34,900 nucleotides of DNA from Candidatus Desulfobulbus rimicarensis (GTDB lineage: Bacteria; Desulfobacterota; Desulfobulbia; Desulfobulbales; Desulfobulbaceae), in assembly GCA_008633435.1 (NCBI GenBank), contig RKSL01000015.1, positions 1 to 34,900 of the forward strand. Direction: 5' to 3'. The notes under the pieces were generated by a model, which searched no databases, was not told where the DNA came from, and saw only the letters and a list, made by a program, of their open reading frames with translations. Positions 8,457 to 17,350 of this stretch are shown in pieces. The position numbers were made by a program, and so were the translations under genes. The first letter of the stretch is position 1. The number at the start of each line of letters is the position of its first letter.

Positions 8457-10739
8457 ATGACCGTTGGTAAATCACCTATTCGCAAGGATGTACGGGCCAA
8501 AGTAACCGGAAAGACCCGTTATACCGATGACTTCACCATGCCCGGCATGCTGGAGGCAAAATATGTCAGAAGCTCCATCGCCCATGGGCGGGTGACCAGC
8601 ATCGACACCTCGGCTGCGTTGGCCATACCCGGTGTTGAGGCGGTGTTTACCTTTGCCGATGTCCCCAAGACTCTCTTCCCCACTGCCGGCCATCCCTATT
8701 CTCTTGATCCTGACCATCAGGACGTTGCCGATCGGCTGTTGCTGACAGATCATGTCCGTTATCATGGCGACGAGGTTGCCATTGTGGTGGCTCGTGACCA
8801 GCTTACTGCCCACAAAGCGGCAGAACTCGTTCTGGTGGAGTATGACGAACTTCCTGTCTGCGTTACTTCGGCTGCTGCCATGGCAGACGAAGCACCGCCC
8901 ATCCATCCCGGTGGCAATACGATTAAATCGACCAGCTTTGCTGTCGGCGGTGACCCCAAAGAGGCTGAACAGGCAGCCGATGTCGTCTGTGAGGGCGTCT
9001 TCACCACCCCTGTCATCCTGCACTGTCATCTGGAAAACCACACTGCCTATGCCTACATGGATGATCAAAACCATCTGGTCATTGTCAGCTCCACCCAGAT
9101 CCCCCATATCTGCCGTCGTATTGTCGGCCAGGCGCTGGATATGAACTGGTCGACAATCAGGGTCATCAAACCCTACATCGGCGGCGGCTTCGGTAACAAA
9201 CAGGATGTGGTGCTCGAACCCATGGTGGCTTTTCTGACCCGCAAACTGGGGGGCGTGCCGGTAAAACTTGAGCTTGAACGGGAGGAATGTCTGGTCAGTA
9301 CCAGAACCCGCCATGCCCAGACCATCACCGCCCGGGCCGGAGCACAAAACGATGGGTTGCTCACGCTGCTGGACGTGAATGTTCTCTCCAACACCGGAGC
9401 CTATGCCTCCCACGGCCACTCCATTCCCATGGCTGCCGGTTCCAAATTTTGTCATCTCTATCCCCGGGCAGTAACACAGTTTTCTGCCACTTCCCATTAC
9501 GCCAACATCCCTGCTGCCGGAGCCATGCGTGCCTATGGTTCCCCTCAGCTCTTTTTTGCTGTTGAGGGGGTTGTAGAAGAAGCAGCCCGGAAAATTGGCA
9601 TGGATTCGGTGGAATTTCGTCTGAAAAATTCGGCAAGACCCGGTGATATAACCAGTAAAACAGGAGAGATGCTTCACTCGGTGGGGATGATTGAATGTCT
9701 GGAAAAGGGCAGGGATGCCATAGAATGGCAGAAAAAGAAAAAACGCTATGCCGATCAAGAAGGCACCATCCTTCGAGGCCTGGGCGTTGCCTCGTTCAGT
9801 TATGGTTCCGGCACCTATCCTGCCTGTGTGGAGATTGCCGGATGCCGTCTGGTATTGAATCAGGACGGTACTGTCCATATGCAGGTCGGCGCGACGGAAA
9901 TCGGGCAGGGCTCAGATACCGTTCTTGCCCAGATGGCCGCTGAAACTCTGGGTATTGATTATGATGCCGTGCATGTGGTGTCTGAGCAGGATACCGATGT
10001 CACCCCCTTTGATACAGGCGCCTATGCCTCCCGACAGACCTATGTGGCGGCGCCGGCAGTGCATGACGCCGCAGAACAGCTTAAGGGAAAAATTCTTGAT
10101 CATGCCAGCCTCATGACCGGTGTTGATCGTCAGCAGCTTGATCTCTCTGCAGGCCGGGTGGTGAGAGGAGATCAGCCGGATCAGGTGGTGCTTCCCCTGG
10201 AAGAGCTGGCCCTGGACAGTTATTACCACAAGGATCGGGGCGGGCAGCTCACGGCAGAGGTTTCGGTCAAAACACGCACCAATGCCCCCAGTTACGGCTG
10301 TACCTTTGTCGAGGTGGAAGTGGATATTGCGCTCTGTCAGGTGAAGATTATAGAGATCATTAATCTCCATGATGCGGGTACAATAATTCATCCGTTATCG
10401 GCAGAAGGCCAGGTACATGGCGGCATGGCCATGGGGATAGGCATGGCGCTTTTTGAAGAGTTGCTGATAGATGATGAAACAGGCTGGATTTATAACGGTA
10501 ATCTGCTCGATTACAAGATCCCCACCTGTATGGATATTCCGGAGCTTGACTGTGCCTTTATCCAGACCCATGATCCGACCAGTCCCTACGGTAATAAATC
10601 CCTGGGGGAACCACCCATTATTTCGCAGGGACCGGCAATACGCAACGCGATCTGGGATGCCACAGGCGTAAAAATACAGACCATGCCCATGACCCCCAAG
10701 GTGCTGTTTTCCCATTTTCGCGAGGCAGGGCTTATTTGA
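8457..10739 (+). CDS. xdhA: Xanthine dehydrogenase, molybdenum-binding subunit (XdhA, E. coli naming)
   Basis: A 760-residue molybdopterin subunit closely resembling E. coli XdhA along its length: VRAKVTGKTRYTDDF near the start, SSTQIPHICRRIVGQALD near 219, IGGGFGNKQD near 241, GAMRAYGSPQ near 356, GATEIGQGSDT near 478, and SLGEPP with the catalytic Glu at 718. It hydroxylates hypoxanthine/xanthine-type purines at a Mo-pterin site and passes electrons to the Fe-S and FAD subunits encoded next. I chose ATG 8457 because an aggag site sits about 11 bases upstream; an in-frame GTG at 8445 overlaps that site. This is a different lineage from the first gene in the window, so two purine hydroxylases coexist. 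Confidence 0.93.
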   Translation: MTVGKSPIRKDVRAKVTGKTRYTDDFTMPGMLEAKYVRSSIAHGRVTSIDTSAALAIPGVEAVFTFADVPKTLFPTAGHPYSLDPDHQDVADRLLLTDHVRYHGDEVAIVVARDQLTAHKAAELVLVEYDELPVCVTSAAAMADEAPPIHPGGNTIKSTSFAVGGDPKEAEQAADVVCEGVFTTPVILHCHLENHTAYAYMDDQNHLVIVSSTQIPHICRRIVGQALDMNWSTIRVIKPYIGGGFGNKQDVVLEPMVAFLTRKLGGVPVKLELEREECLVSTRTRHAQTITARAGAQNDGLLTLLDVNVLSNTGAYASHGHSIPMAAGSKFCHLYPRAVTQFSATSHYANIPAAGAMRAYGSPQLFFAVEGVVEEAARKIGMDSVEFRLKNSARPGDITSKTGEMLHSVGMIECLEKGRDAIEWQKKKKRYADQEGTILRGLGVASFSYGSGTYPACVEIAGCRLVLNQDGTVHMQVGATEIGQGSDTVLAQMAAETLGIDYDAVHVVSEQDTDVTPFDTGAYASRQTYVAAPAVHDAAEQLKGKILDHASLMTGVDRQQLDLSAGRVVRGDQPDQVVLPLEELALDSYYHKDRGGQLTAEVSVKTRTNAPSYGCTFVEVEVDIALCQVKIIEIINLHDAGTIIHPLSAEGQVHGGMAMGIGMALFEELLIDDETGWIYNGNLLDYKIPTCMDIPELDCAFIQTHDPTSPYGNKSLGEPPIISQGPAIRNAIWDATGVKIQTMPMTPKVLFSHFREAGLI

Positions 10740-10754
10740 CCGGCTGAGATTGCA

Positions 10755-10796
10755 GAGGTGTTGCTGTGAGACCTGCATTTCTGTAACACCTCACAG
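10755..10796 (+). promoter_or_regulatory. Competing stem-loops between xdhA and xdhB
   Basis: An 8-bp exact inverted pair (gaggtgtt at 10755-10762 with aacacctc at 10785-10792) overlaps a second 7-bp pair (ctgtgag at 10764-10770 with ctcacag at 10790-10796). The two stems share bases and cannot both form fully. No T-run follows, so this is not a standard terminator. It may be an intercistronic RNA element that tunes xdhB translation or message stability. Confidence 0.4.
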
Positions 10797-10827
10797 AGTT
10801 ACTCACCCGGCGAGGAGTTACGAAAAA

Positions 10828-10872
10828 ATGTATCAAGACGATATTGAACGAGAGAGCACATGTTTCCAATAG
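10828..10872 (+). CDS. Possible 14-residue leader peptide overlapping the xdhB start
   Basis: A short frame, [14 protein letters not shown], begins at ATG 10828 behind a good gaggag site at 10812-10817 and ends with TAG at 10870-10872, inside the first codons of xdhB (ATG 10860). The ribosome site is better than the one immediately before xdhB (gagaga), so translation of this frame could deliver ribosomes to the xdhB start by coupling. I recognise no homologue, and a frame this short can arise by chance. Confidence 0.3.
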   Translation: MYQDDIERESTCFQ

Positions 10873-11735
10873 AAAAATACTACTTTGCCGCAACCATTGA
10901 GGATGCCATTGCCGCACTTGAGGCCGATGAAAAGGCCCGGGTGATAGCAGGCGGTACAGATGTGCTGGTGCGGTTGCACGGTGGCAACCCCGATTATGGT
11001 TGCCTGGTGGATATCAATGGTCTGGACGAGTTGCGTCAAATCAGCATGGACGGGGAAGGCAATATTTTTATTGGTACCCTGGCAACCTGTAGCGAAATCA
11101 TAGAGCATCCTCTGGTCCAGGAGCATCTGCCCATGGTTGTCCAGTCCCTGGAGACCATAGGCGGCCCGCAGGTACGTAATACTGCAACCATGGGCGGCAA
11201 TATCTGTAATGGTGCAGTCAGCGCCGACAGTGCGTGTGCAGCCCTGGTGTATGAAATGGATCTGCTTATCCGCAACAGTAAGAGGGAGCGCATTCAATCC
11301 ATTAACGGTTTCCATACCGGGCCAGGGCGTACCGTGCTTGGCCGGGGCGATCTGTTCACGGCTTTTTGTATACGCCCGCAAAAATACCGGAATATGGGCG
11401 CAAGTTATTATAAATATGCCATGCGCGGAGCCATGGACATTGCCACCATTGGCTGTGGCGCCGGGGTACGAATGGCCGATGGCGCAGTCACAGAACTGAA
11501 ATTGGCTTTTACCGTGGCTGCGCCCACCCCGATTCGTTGTCCCCATGCCGAAGAAGCTGTCCTGGGTAAACCTGTCAACGCAGAAACTCTGCAACAGGTT
11601 GCCGATGCTCTGCTGGAGGACGTGCGTCCCCGTGATTCATGGCGGGCGGGCAAAGAATTTCGGTTGCATATTATCAAAACCCTGGCCCAAAAAGTGATTG
11701 GTCAGGCCGCAGAAAACCTGGGAGGTACCTTGTGA
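10860..11735 (+). CDS. xdhB: Xanthine dehydrogenase, FAD-binding subunit (XdhB)
   Basis: A 291-residue FAD subunit of the CO dehydrogenase/xanthine dehydrogenase medium-chain family, matching E. coli XdhB (about 292 residues). Visible FAD contacts are [12 protein letters not shown] (residues 29-40) and [16 protein letters not shown] (from about 110); a C-terminal CODH-type domain follows ([18 protein letters not shown] near 183, AAPTPIRC near 222). It takes electrons from the Mo site through the 2Fe-2S subunit and hands them to an acceptor, usually NAD+. It lies 120 bases after xdhA, the largest gap inside this operon, and its last base is the first base of the xdhC start codon (TGATG). Confidence 0.92.
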   Translation: MFPIEKYYFAATIEDAIAALEADEKARVIAGGTDVLVRLHGGNPDYGCLVDINGLDELRQISMDGEGNIFIGTLATCSEIIEHPLVQEHLPMVVQSLETIGGPQVRNTATMGGNICNGAVSADSACAALVYEMDLLIRNSKRERIQSINGFHTGPGRTVLGRGDLFTAFCIRPQKYRNMGASYYKYAMRGAMDIATIGCGAGVRMADGAVTELKLAFTVAAPTPIRCPHAEEAVLGKPVNAETLQQVADALLEDVRPRDSWRAGKEFRLHIIKTLAQKVIGQAAENLGGTL

Positions 11736-12202
11736 TGCAGAGCAGGACAATTTCCATGCAGATTAACGGCAAGAGCTATCAGGAGGAAGTGGACGTGCGT
11801 AAATCCCTGATGGAGCTGTTGCGTGAATTGGGGTTGACCAGCGTCAAACAGGGCTGCGGCGTTGGAGAATGCGGTGCATGCACGGTGCTGGTGGATGATA
11901 TCGCCGTGGATTCCTGTCTCTATCTTGCGGTCTGGGCCGACAACAAAGCCATTCGCACTGCAGAGGGGGAATGCAGAGGCGAACAGCTCTCGCCGGTACA
12001 GCAGGCATACGTGGAAGAAGGGGCGGTACAATGCGGATTCTGCACACCCGGACTGATCATGGCCTCCACCGCTTTTCTGGAAAAGAATCAGGGCAAAAAA
12101 CCCGGTCGCGAGGAGATCCGCCGGGGACACGCCGGCAACCTTTGCCGCTGTACCGGCTACCAGACCATTATTAGCGCTGTGGAAAAGGCTGCTGAAAAAT
12201 GA
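11735..12202 (+). CDS. xdhC: Xanthine dehydrogenase, 2Fe-2S subunit (XdhC, E. coli naming)
   Basis: A 155-residue two-cluster iron-sulfur subunit. The plant-ferredoxin-type cluster uses C41, C46, C49 and C61 ([17 protein letters not shown]). The second, helical domain cluster uses C100 and C103 (QCGFCTPG) and C137 and C139 (NLCRCTGY). This is the small electron-transfer subunit linking the Mo and FAD subunits. ATG 11735 overlaps the xdhB stop by one base and has a ggaggt site eight bases upstream; the open frame extends further 5' inside xdhB but that extension is not needed. The end overlaps guaD by four bases. It should not be confused with the XdhC/CoxI maturation family encoded at 29361-30365. 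Confidence 0.93.
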   Translation: MQSRTISMQINGKSYQEEVDVRKSLMELLRELGLTSVKQGCGVGECGACTVLVDDIAVDSCLYLAVWADNKAIRTAEGECRGEQLSPVQQAYVEEGAVQCGFCTPGLIMASTAFLEKNQGKKPGREEIRRGHAGNLCRCTGYQTIISAVEKAAEK

Positions 12203-13524
12203 GTGGTACGGGTCTTGCCATCCGGGGGCGATTTGCCGATATAACCGGATCAGGAGTAGAAAACACGGCAGAACGGCTCCGGGAGCAGGACGATGGTTTG
12301 TTGCTGATCAGGGACGGACTGATAGAGTGGTTTGGCCCGTGGCAGGAACGTTGTGGTACAATCCCGGCCAGCTATGGTCTGCACGACCACAGAGGGAAAC
12401 TGATTGTTCCGGGGTTTATTGACAGCCATGTCCATTTTCCACAGACTGCAATTATCGGTTCCCATGGTGAGCAACTGCTTGAATGGCTGGAAAATTACGC
12501 CTTCCCGGCAGAAAAACGGTTTGCTGATAGAAAATATGCAGGCCGGATGGCAAATTTTTTTATCCGGGAGCTGCTGCGGAACGGCACCACCAGCGCCATG
12601 GTGTTTTCCACTGTCCATGCTGGCTCGGTGGAAGCGGTTTTTGAGGCAGCTCTTGCGAGAAATATGCGGCTTATCAGCGGCAAGACACTGATGGATCGAA
12701 ACGCGCCTGAGCAGCTCTGCGACACCCCGCAAAGCGGCTATGACCAGAGCCGGGAATTGCTCAAAAAATATCACAACAACAAACGCCTTCTCTATGCGAT
12801 TACGCCCCGTTTTGCGCCCACCTCAAGCCCGGAACAGCTAGCAGAGGCGGGACGGTTGAAAAGGGAATTCCCGGATGTGTATGTCCAGACCCACCTCTCG
12901 GAAAACAGGGCAGAGATAGCCTGGGTACGGGAGTTGTTTCCGGAACGCGCCACTTACCTGGACGTGTATGACCATTATGGCTTAACCGGGCCACGATCCA
13001 TTTTTGCCCATTGTCTCCATCTTGAGGATGAAGAATGGCAGGGGCTTGCCCGCACAGGTTCAACCATTGCTTTCTGCCCGACCTCCAACCTTTTTCTGGG
13101 CAGCGGTCTGTTTTCTCTGGATCGTGCCCGGCAGGAGCAGGTACGGGTGGGCATGGCCACAGACGTGGGCGGCGGCACATCATTTTCTCTGCTGACTACC
13201 CTGGGCGAAGGGTATAAGGTACTGCAGCTCCAGCAGCAGAATATGGCAGGGGCTGAGGCTCTCTATCTGGCCACCCTTGGCGGAGCAGAGGCGCTTGGGC
13301 TTGATCATCTCCTTGGTAGCTTTACCCCCGGCAAGGAGGCGGATTGCATTGTTCTTGACCCCGGGGCAACGCCCCTGCTTGAGCTGCGCAGCAGTCAGGC
13401 GGAGAGTATTGGCGAGCTGCTCTTTGCCCTGATGACCCTGGGGGATGACCGGGCTGTCTCCCATACCTATGTAGACGGCAGGCTGGTGCATAAACGGGGA
13501 GAAGTCATGGGATGCAAAGGTTGA
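12199..13524 (+). CDS. guaD: Guanine deaminase
   Basis: A 441-residue zinc amidohydrolase very similar in layout to E. coli GuaD (439 residues). Visible are the HxH metal site at H77/H79 ([13 protein letters not shown]), [19 protein letters not shown] (near 90), LMDRNAP (near 155), [16 protein letters not shown] (near 195), THLSEN (near 233), FAHCLHL (near 271), [14 protein letters not shown] (near 293) and the catalytic Asp in [10 protein letters not shown] (near 320). It converts guanine to xanthine plus ammonia in the cytosol. Coupling to xdhC by an ATGA overlap fits a guanine-to-xanthine-to-urate route. Confidence 0.94.
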   Translation: MSGTGLAIRGRFADITGSGVENTAERLREQDDGLLLIRDGLIEWFGPWQERCGTIPASYGLHDHRGKLIVPGFIDSHVHFPQTAIIGSHGEQLLEWLENYAFPAEKRFADRKYAGRMANFFIRELLRNGTTSAMVFSTVHAGSVEAVFEAALARNMRLISGKTLMDRNAPEQLCDTPQSGYDQSRELLKKYHNNKRLLYAITPRFAPTSSPEQLAEAGRLKREFPDVYVQTHLSENRAEIAWVRELFPERATYLDVYDHYGLTGPRSIFAHCLHLEDEEWQGLARTGSTIAFCPTSNLFLGSGLFSLDRARQEQVRVGMATDVGGGTSFSLLTTLGEGYKVLQLQQQNMAGAEALYLATLGGAEALGLDHLLGSFTPGKEADCIVLDPGATPLLELRSSQAESIGELLFALMTLGDDRAVSHTYVDGRLVHKRGEVMGCKG

Positions 13525-13555
13525 CTGTGTTATTTTTCACCCATAACATACTGTA

Positions 13556-15133
13556 ATGACATTAACTAACATAAATATACCCCGGCTGCAACTGGAGGGG
13601 ATGACCAAAATCTATCCGGCAGTCATTGCCAATGAATCCATTGATATGACCATTGCCCCCGGCGAAATCCATGCGGTTCTGGGGGAAAACGGTGCCGGTA
13701 AGAGCACGCTGATGAAGATGATTTACGGCGTGATTAAACCGGACAGAGGGCGCATTCTCTGGAATGGCGAACCGGTGGACATAACCAATCCTGCCCATGC
13801 CAGAAAACTGGGAATAGGCATGGTCTTTCAACATTTTTCCCTGTTTGAGACGCTGAGCGTGGCCGAAAATATCAGCCTTGCCATGGAGGATTACGGCAGC
13901 CTGGATGATCTTTCCCGGCGCATCAGTGAAGTCTCAGAGGAGTATGGACTTCCCCTCGATCCAGGGCGTATGGTTCATTCGCTTTCCGTGGGGATTCGTC
14001 AGCGGGTCGAGATCCTGCGCTGCCTGCTCCAGCAGCCGAAACTGCTGATTATGGACGAGCCCACCTCGGTGCTGACACCCCAGGCTGTGCGAAAAATGTT
14101 TGCCACCCTGCGTCGGCTGGCAGCGGAGGGTTGTTCTATTTTGTATATCAGTCATAAACTTGACGAGATCATGGAACTGTGTCACAGCGCTACCATTATC
14201 CGGGGGGGCAAGGTGACCGGCTATGCTGTTTGCGCAGAGGAAAGCGCGGCAAGCCTTGCCAGGATGATGATTGGCCGCGAACTGCCGACCTGCTCACGAA
14301 AGCGTCCTGATGTTGAGGGCCAGGAATGTCTGCGGGTGAACCGGCTCTGTAAAATTGCAGCTGATCAGTTTGGTACCAGCCTTGAGCGGGTGAGTTTTTC
14401 TGTATATTCCGGTGAGATTGTCGGCCTTGCCGGCATTTCCGGCAACGGTCAGCAGGAGCTGCTGTACGCCCTGAGCGGGGAGCGGCCGGTGGCAGATCGT
14501 GGTGCCATCACCATTGATGGTGAATCTGTGGGGCATCTCAATGCGGCGCAGCGACGTGAGCTTGGCCTTGGTTTTGTGCCGGAAGAGCGGCTGGGTAGAG
14601 GTGCTGTTCCAGGAATGTCATTGTCCGACAACGGTATTCTCACGGCACATCGTCACGGCATGGTCAGGAAGGGGTTGCTGGATTTTGGCCGGGCAAAGCG
14701 GTTTGCGCAAAAATGCGTTACTGATTTTACCGTGAAATGTGGCTCTGTGGATGATTTGATAACCAGTTTATCCGGGGGGAATATTCAGAAGTTTATTACT
14801 GGACGTGAGATTTTGCAGCAGCCTAAACTGCTTATCGTGTCTCAGCCAACCTGGGGAGTTGATATCGGTGCGGCCAATATTATCCGCCAGGCAATGATTG
14901 ATCTGCGTAATAATGGCAGTGCAGTGCTGGTGGTCTCTGAAGAGCTGGATGAGCTGTTTGAAATATGTGACCGGCTGCTTGTTATCGCCCGGGGCAGGGT
15001 CTCCCCATCAGTTAAGGTAGAGAAGACCAGCAAAGAGGAAATCGGGCTCTGGATGAGCGGCATGTTTCCAGGCGGGCCAGTCGATACGAACAAAGCCCGG
15101 GAGCTGCAAAGTGAGGGATGCTGTGTTGATTAA
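13556..15133 (+). CDS. BMP-type purine/nucleoside ABC importer, ATP-binding protein (system 1)
   Basis: A 525-residue duplicated ATPase of the YufO/RbsA-like carbohydrate-nucleoside class. The first domain has Walker A GENGAGKST (residues 43-51), signature LSVGIRQRVE (near 142) and Walker B LLIMDEPTSVLTP (near 162). The second domain has a degenerate Walker A GISGNGQQEL (near 291), LSGGNIQKF (near 405) and a Walker B ending SQPTWGVDIGA (near 428), where the usual Arg after QPT is Trp. It powers the permeases encoded next. ATG 13556 has no clear ribosome site; an ATG at 13601 has ggagggg directly upstream but would remove part of the first strand. It overlaps the next gene by 23 bases. Confidence 0.9.
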   Translation: MTLTNINIPRLQLEGMTKIYPAVIANESIDMTIAPGEIHAVLGENGAGKSTLMKMIYGVIKPDRGRILWNGEPVDITNPAHARKLGIGMVFQHFSLFETLSVAENISLAMEDYGSLDDLSRRISEVSEEYGLPLDPGRMVHSLSVGIRQRVEILRCLLQQPKLLIMDEPTSVLTPQAVRKMFATLRRLAAEGCSILYISHKLDEIMELCHSATIIRGGKVTGYAVCAEESAASLARMMIGRELPTCSRKRPDVEGQECLRVNRLCKIAADQFGTSLERVSFSVYSGEIVGLAGISGNGQQELLYALSGERPVADRGAITIDGESVGHLNAAQRRELGLGFVPEERLGRGAVPGMSLSDNGILTAHRHGMVRKGLLDFGRAKRFAQKCVTDFTVKCGSVDDLITSLSGGNIQKFITGREILQQPKLLIVSQPTWGVDIGAANIIRQAMIDLRNNGSAVLVVSEELDELFEICDRLLVIARGRVSPSVKVEKTSKEEIGLWMSGMFPGGPVDTNKARELQSEGCCVD

Positions 15134-16199
15134 GATTGAACCCCGTCCAGAGCCGTCAAGGGTTATGCGCTACTGCTCACCCCTGCTGGCGGCACTGCTT
15201 ATGCTTATCAGCGGCCTGATTATTTTTACTCTGCTGGGCAAGAATCCGGTAGAGGCGTTCCACGCCTTTTTTGTGGAACCAATCAATGATTTTTATGGCC
15301 TTGGCGAGCTGTGTATCAAGGCTTCTCCCCTGATGCTCATCGGTACCGGACTGGCTGTGGGGTTTCGCGCCTCCATTTGGAATATCGGTGCAGAAGGTCA
15401 GCTGGCGATCGGCGCTCTCTGTGGTGGGGCTGTGGCAGTCTATTTCAACCAGTCCAGCAGCGGCTTTATTCTGCCGGCTATGATCTCTGCAGGTGCTGTC
15501 GGCGGAATGTTGTGGGCATCAATCCCGGCGTTATTGCGGACAAAATTTAATGCCAATGAAATTCTTGTTTCACTCATGCTCAACTATGTGGCCATCCTGC
15601 TGCTGGCAATGCTTGTGCACGGGCCGCTGCGTGACCCGGACGGTTATGGGTTTCCCCAGTCGGTACTCTTTGGCGAGTCCGCAACATTACCGATCATGAT
15701 CGAAGGCACCCGGCTCCATGTTGGTGTACTGCTTTCTCTTGCCGGGGTTGTTGCAGGCTGGGTGTTTCTGGAAAAGAGTTTTACCGGATACCAGATCAGG
15801 GTGGCAGGTGGTGCTGGCAGGGCTGCAACCTATGCGGGGTTTGAGTATAACCGCCTGATCTGGATCGGTTTGCTGGCAGGTGGCCTGGCCGCCGGTGTTG
15901 CCGGAGTTATGGAAATTGCCGGCCCCATTGGCCAGTTGTTGCCCTCGGTTTCTCCAGGGTATGGCTATGCGGCTATTATTGTTGCCTTTGTCGGCAGGCT
16001 GCATCCGGGCGGGATCTTTCTAGCCAGCCTGCTCATGGCTTTGCTCTACCTTGGGGGTGAGTCTGGGCAGATGAATCTTGATCTGCCTTCGGCGGTTACC
16101 GGAATTTTTCAGGGTCTGCTCCTTTTTTATCTGCTGGCCGCTGATTTTCTGGTGAACTACCGTATCCGGACAAAGTCGTCGCAGCAGGAGGGAAATTGA
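15111..16199 (+). CDS. BMP-type ABC importer permease (system 1, first permease)
   Basis: A 362-residue inner-membrane permease of the BPD_transp_2 family (YufP/NupP-like). The first hydrophobic segment is at about residues 22-42, and family motifs include GFRASIWNIGAEGQLAIGAL (near 84), FNANEILVSLMLNYVA (near 145) and LPSVSPGYGYAAIIVAFVG (near 280). Known role: one half of the heterodimeric channel for purines or nucleosides. The start is GTG 15111 with gggag upstream; GTG 15123 and TTG 15126 are in-frame alternatives, so the N-terminus is uncertain by a few residues. It overlaps the ATPase gene by 23 bases and its stop shares a base with the next ATG. Confidence 0.9.
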   Translation: MRDAVLIKIEPRPEPSRVMRYCSPLLAALLMLISGLIIFTLLGKNPVEAFHAFFVEPINDFYGLGELCIKASPLMLIGTGLAVGFRASIWNIGAEGQLAIGALCGGAVAVYFNQSSSGFILPAMISAGAVGGMLWASIPALLRTKFNANEILVSLMLNYVAILLLAMLVHGPLRDPDGYGFPQSVLFGESATLPIMIEGTRLHVGVLLSLAGVVAGWVFLEKSFTGYQIRVAGGAGRAATYAGFEYNRLIWIGLLAGGLAAGVAGVMEIAGPIGQLLPSVSPGYGYAAIIVAFVGRLHPGGIFLASLLMALLYLGGESGQMNLDLPSAVTGIFQGLLLFYLLAADFLVNYRIRTKSSQQEGN

Positions 16200-17128
16200 T
16201 GGATCTCTCGCTTGTTCTGCATATTATGGTGGCTGCAGTGGCTGCTGGCACCCCCTTTGTTTTTGCGGCCCTCGGAGAGCTGGTTACAGAAAAATCAGGG
16301 GTGCTGAATCTGGGGGTTGAAGGCATGATGCTGGTCGGGGCAATTACCGGGTTCATTGCCATGGCCAAGAGTGGCAGCCTGTTGCTTGCTGTTGTCAGTG
16401 GCATGGCCGCCGGTGCAGCCATGGCGGCAGTATTTGGAGTGCTTACCCTGACACTTATGGCCAATCAGGTGGCAAGTGGTCTTGCCCTGACTATTTTCGG
16501 CATGGGGCTTTCCGCCTTTTTAGGCTTGGATTATACCAGCTTTGCCCTGCCCGGCGTGGCTGAACTGCATCTGCCTCTGCTCAGTGATCTGCCCGTTATC
16601 GGGCCGCTGCTGTTTTCCTATGATGTTTTGGTTTACAGTTCAGTTGTGCTCTTTGTTGCTGTTTCCTGGTTTCTCTACAAAACCCGGGCAGGACTTTTAC
16701 TCAGAGGTATTGGCGAAGCACCTGAGTCGGCGCATGCCCTTGGTTACAATGTGATCGGCATTCGCTATCTGGCAGTACTCTTCGGAGGAGCCATGGCCGG
16801 GCTGGGCGGGGTGTATCTGTCGGTAGCCTATACGCCGGTCTGGGTTGAGGGCATGGTTGCCGGCCGGGGATGGGTGTCGCTGGCTCTGGTGGTGTTTGCC
16901 ACCTGGAGACCGTTGCGGGTGATGGCCGGGGCGTATCTGTTTGGCGGGATCACCATTGCCCAGTTTCATGTCCAGGGATTTGGCATTGAAATACCTTCCC
17001 AGCTGCTTTCCATGCTGCCCTATATTGCAACGATTATCGTCCTGGTGGTTATCTCCAGGGATCAACAGACGATCAGGTTGAATTCTCCGGCATCTCTGGG
17101 TAAAACATATCATCCTGAAAATCAGTGA
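16199..17128 (+). CDS. BMP-type ABC importer permease (system 1, second permease)
   Basis: A 309-residue membrane protein of the YufQ-like half of BMP-type importers. It has [19 protein letters not shown] and [13 protein letters not shown] near the start, [11 protein letters not shown] in the middle, and [14 protein letters not shown] with [17 protein letters not shown] in the second half. About eight to nine hydrophobic segments are visible. ATG 16199 overlaps the previous stop by one base (TGATG), with ggaggg upstream. It should pair with the previous permease. A 222-base gap with a weak hairpin follows before the binding-protein gene. Confidence 0.9.
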   Translation: MDLSLVLHIMVAAVAAGTPFVFAALGELVTEKSGVLNLGVEGMMLVGAITGFIAMAKSGSLLLAVVSGMAAGAAMAAVFGVLTLTLMANQVASGLALTIFGMGLSAFLGLDYTSFALPGVAELHLPLLSDLPVIGPLLFSYDVLVYSSVVLFVAVSWFLYKTRAGLLLRGIGEAPESAHALGYNVIGIRYLAVLFGGAMAGLGGVYLSVAYTPVWVEGMVAGRGWVSLALVVFATWRPLRVMAGAYLFGGITIAQFHVQGFGIEIPSQLLSMLPYIATIIVLVVISRDQQTIRLNSPASLGKTYHPENQ

Positions 17129-17150
17129 TGGTGAATCGTCAAAACCATCA
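17126..17150 (+). terminator. Weak terminator-like hairpin after the second permease
   Basis: tgatggt (17126-17132) and accatca (17144-17150) form a 7-bp stem with an 11-base loop starting at the permease stop codon, followed by the T-rich ttgattttt. The stem is short and AT-rich, so partial termination or message-end protection is more likely than full termination. A 9-bp piece, aaaccatca, recurs inverted at 17249-17257 (tgatggttt). The remainder of the gap to the binding-protein gene (17151-17350) shows no gene and no promoter I can defend. Confidence 0.4.
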
Positions 17151-17350
17151 TTGATTTTTGTGCGATACGGTGCAGGTTGCAGTGTATTTGCCACGCCTCA
17201 GTGACCGGGTTTCCTCGTCGGTTGTGGTTGACGATTATGATTCAGCCATGATGGTTTATGCGGCAACAGTACAAAATATGTGACCGTTCACCAAGGGAGC
17301 TGTAGCCTTGATATTACACCAAAATATTAACCAAAGGAAAGGAGAGCTTG

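Noticed and set aside
8472-9878. A 468-codon open frame on the - strand opposite xdhA
   Set aside because: It is antisense to a clear xdhA; the composition is unlike a real protein and no ribosome site or family motif is visible.
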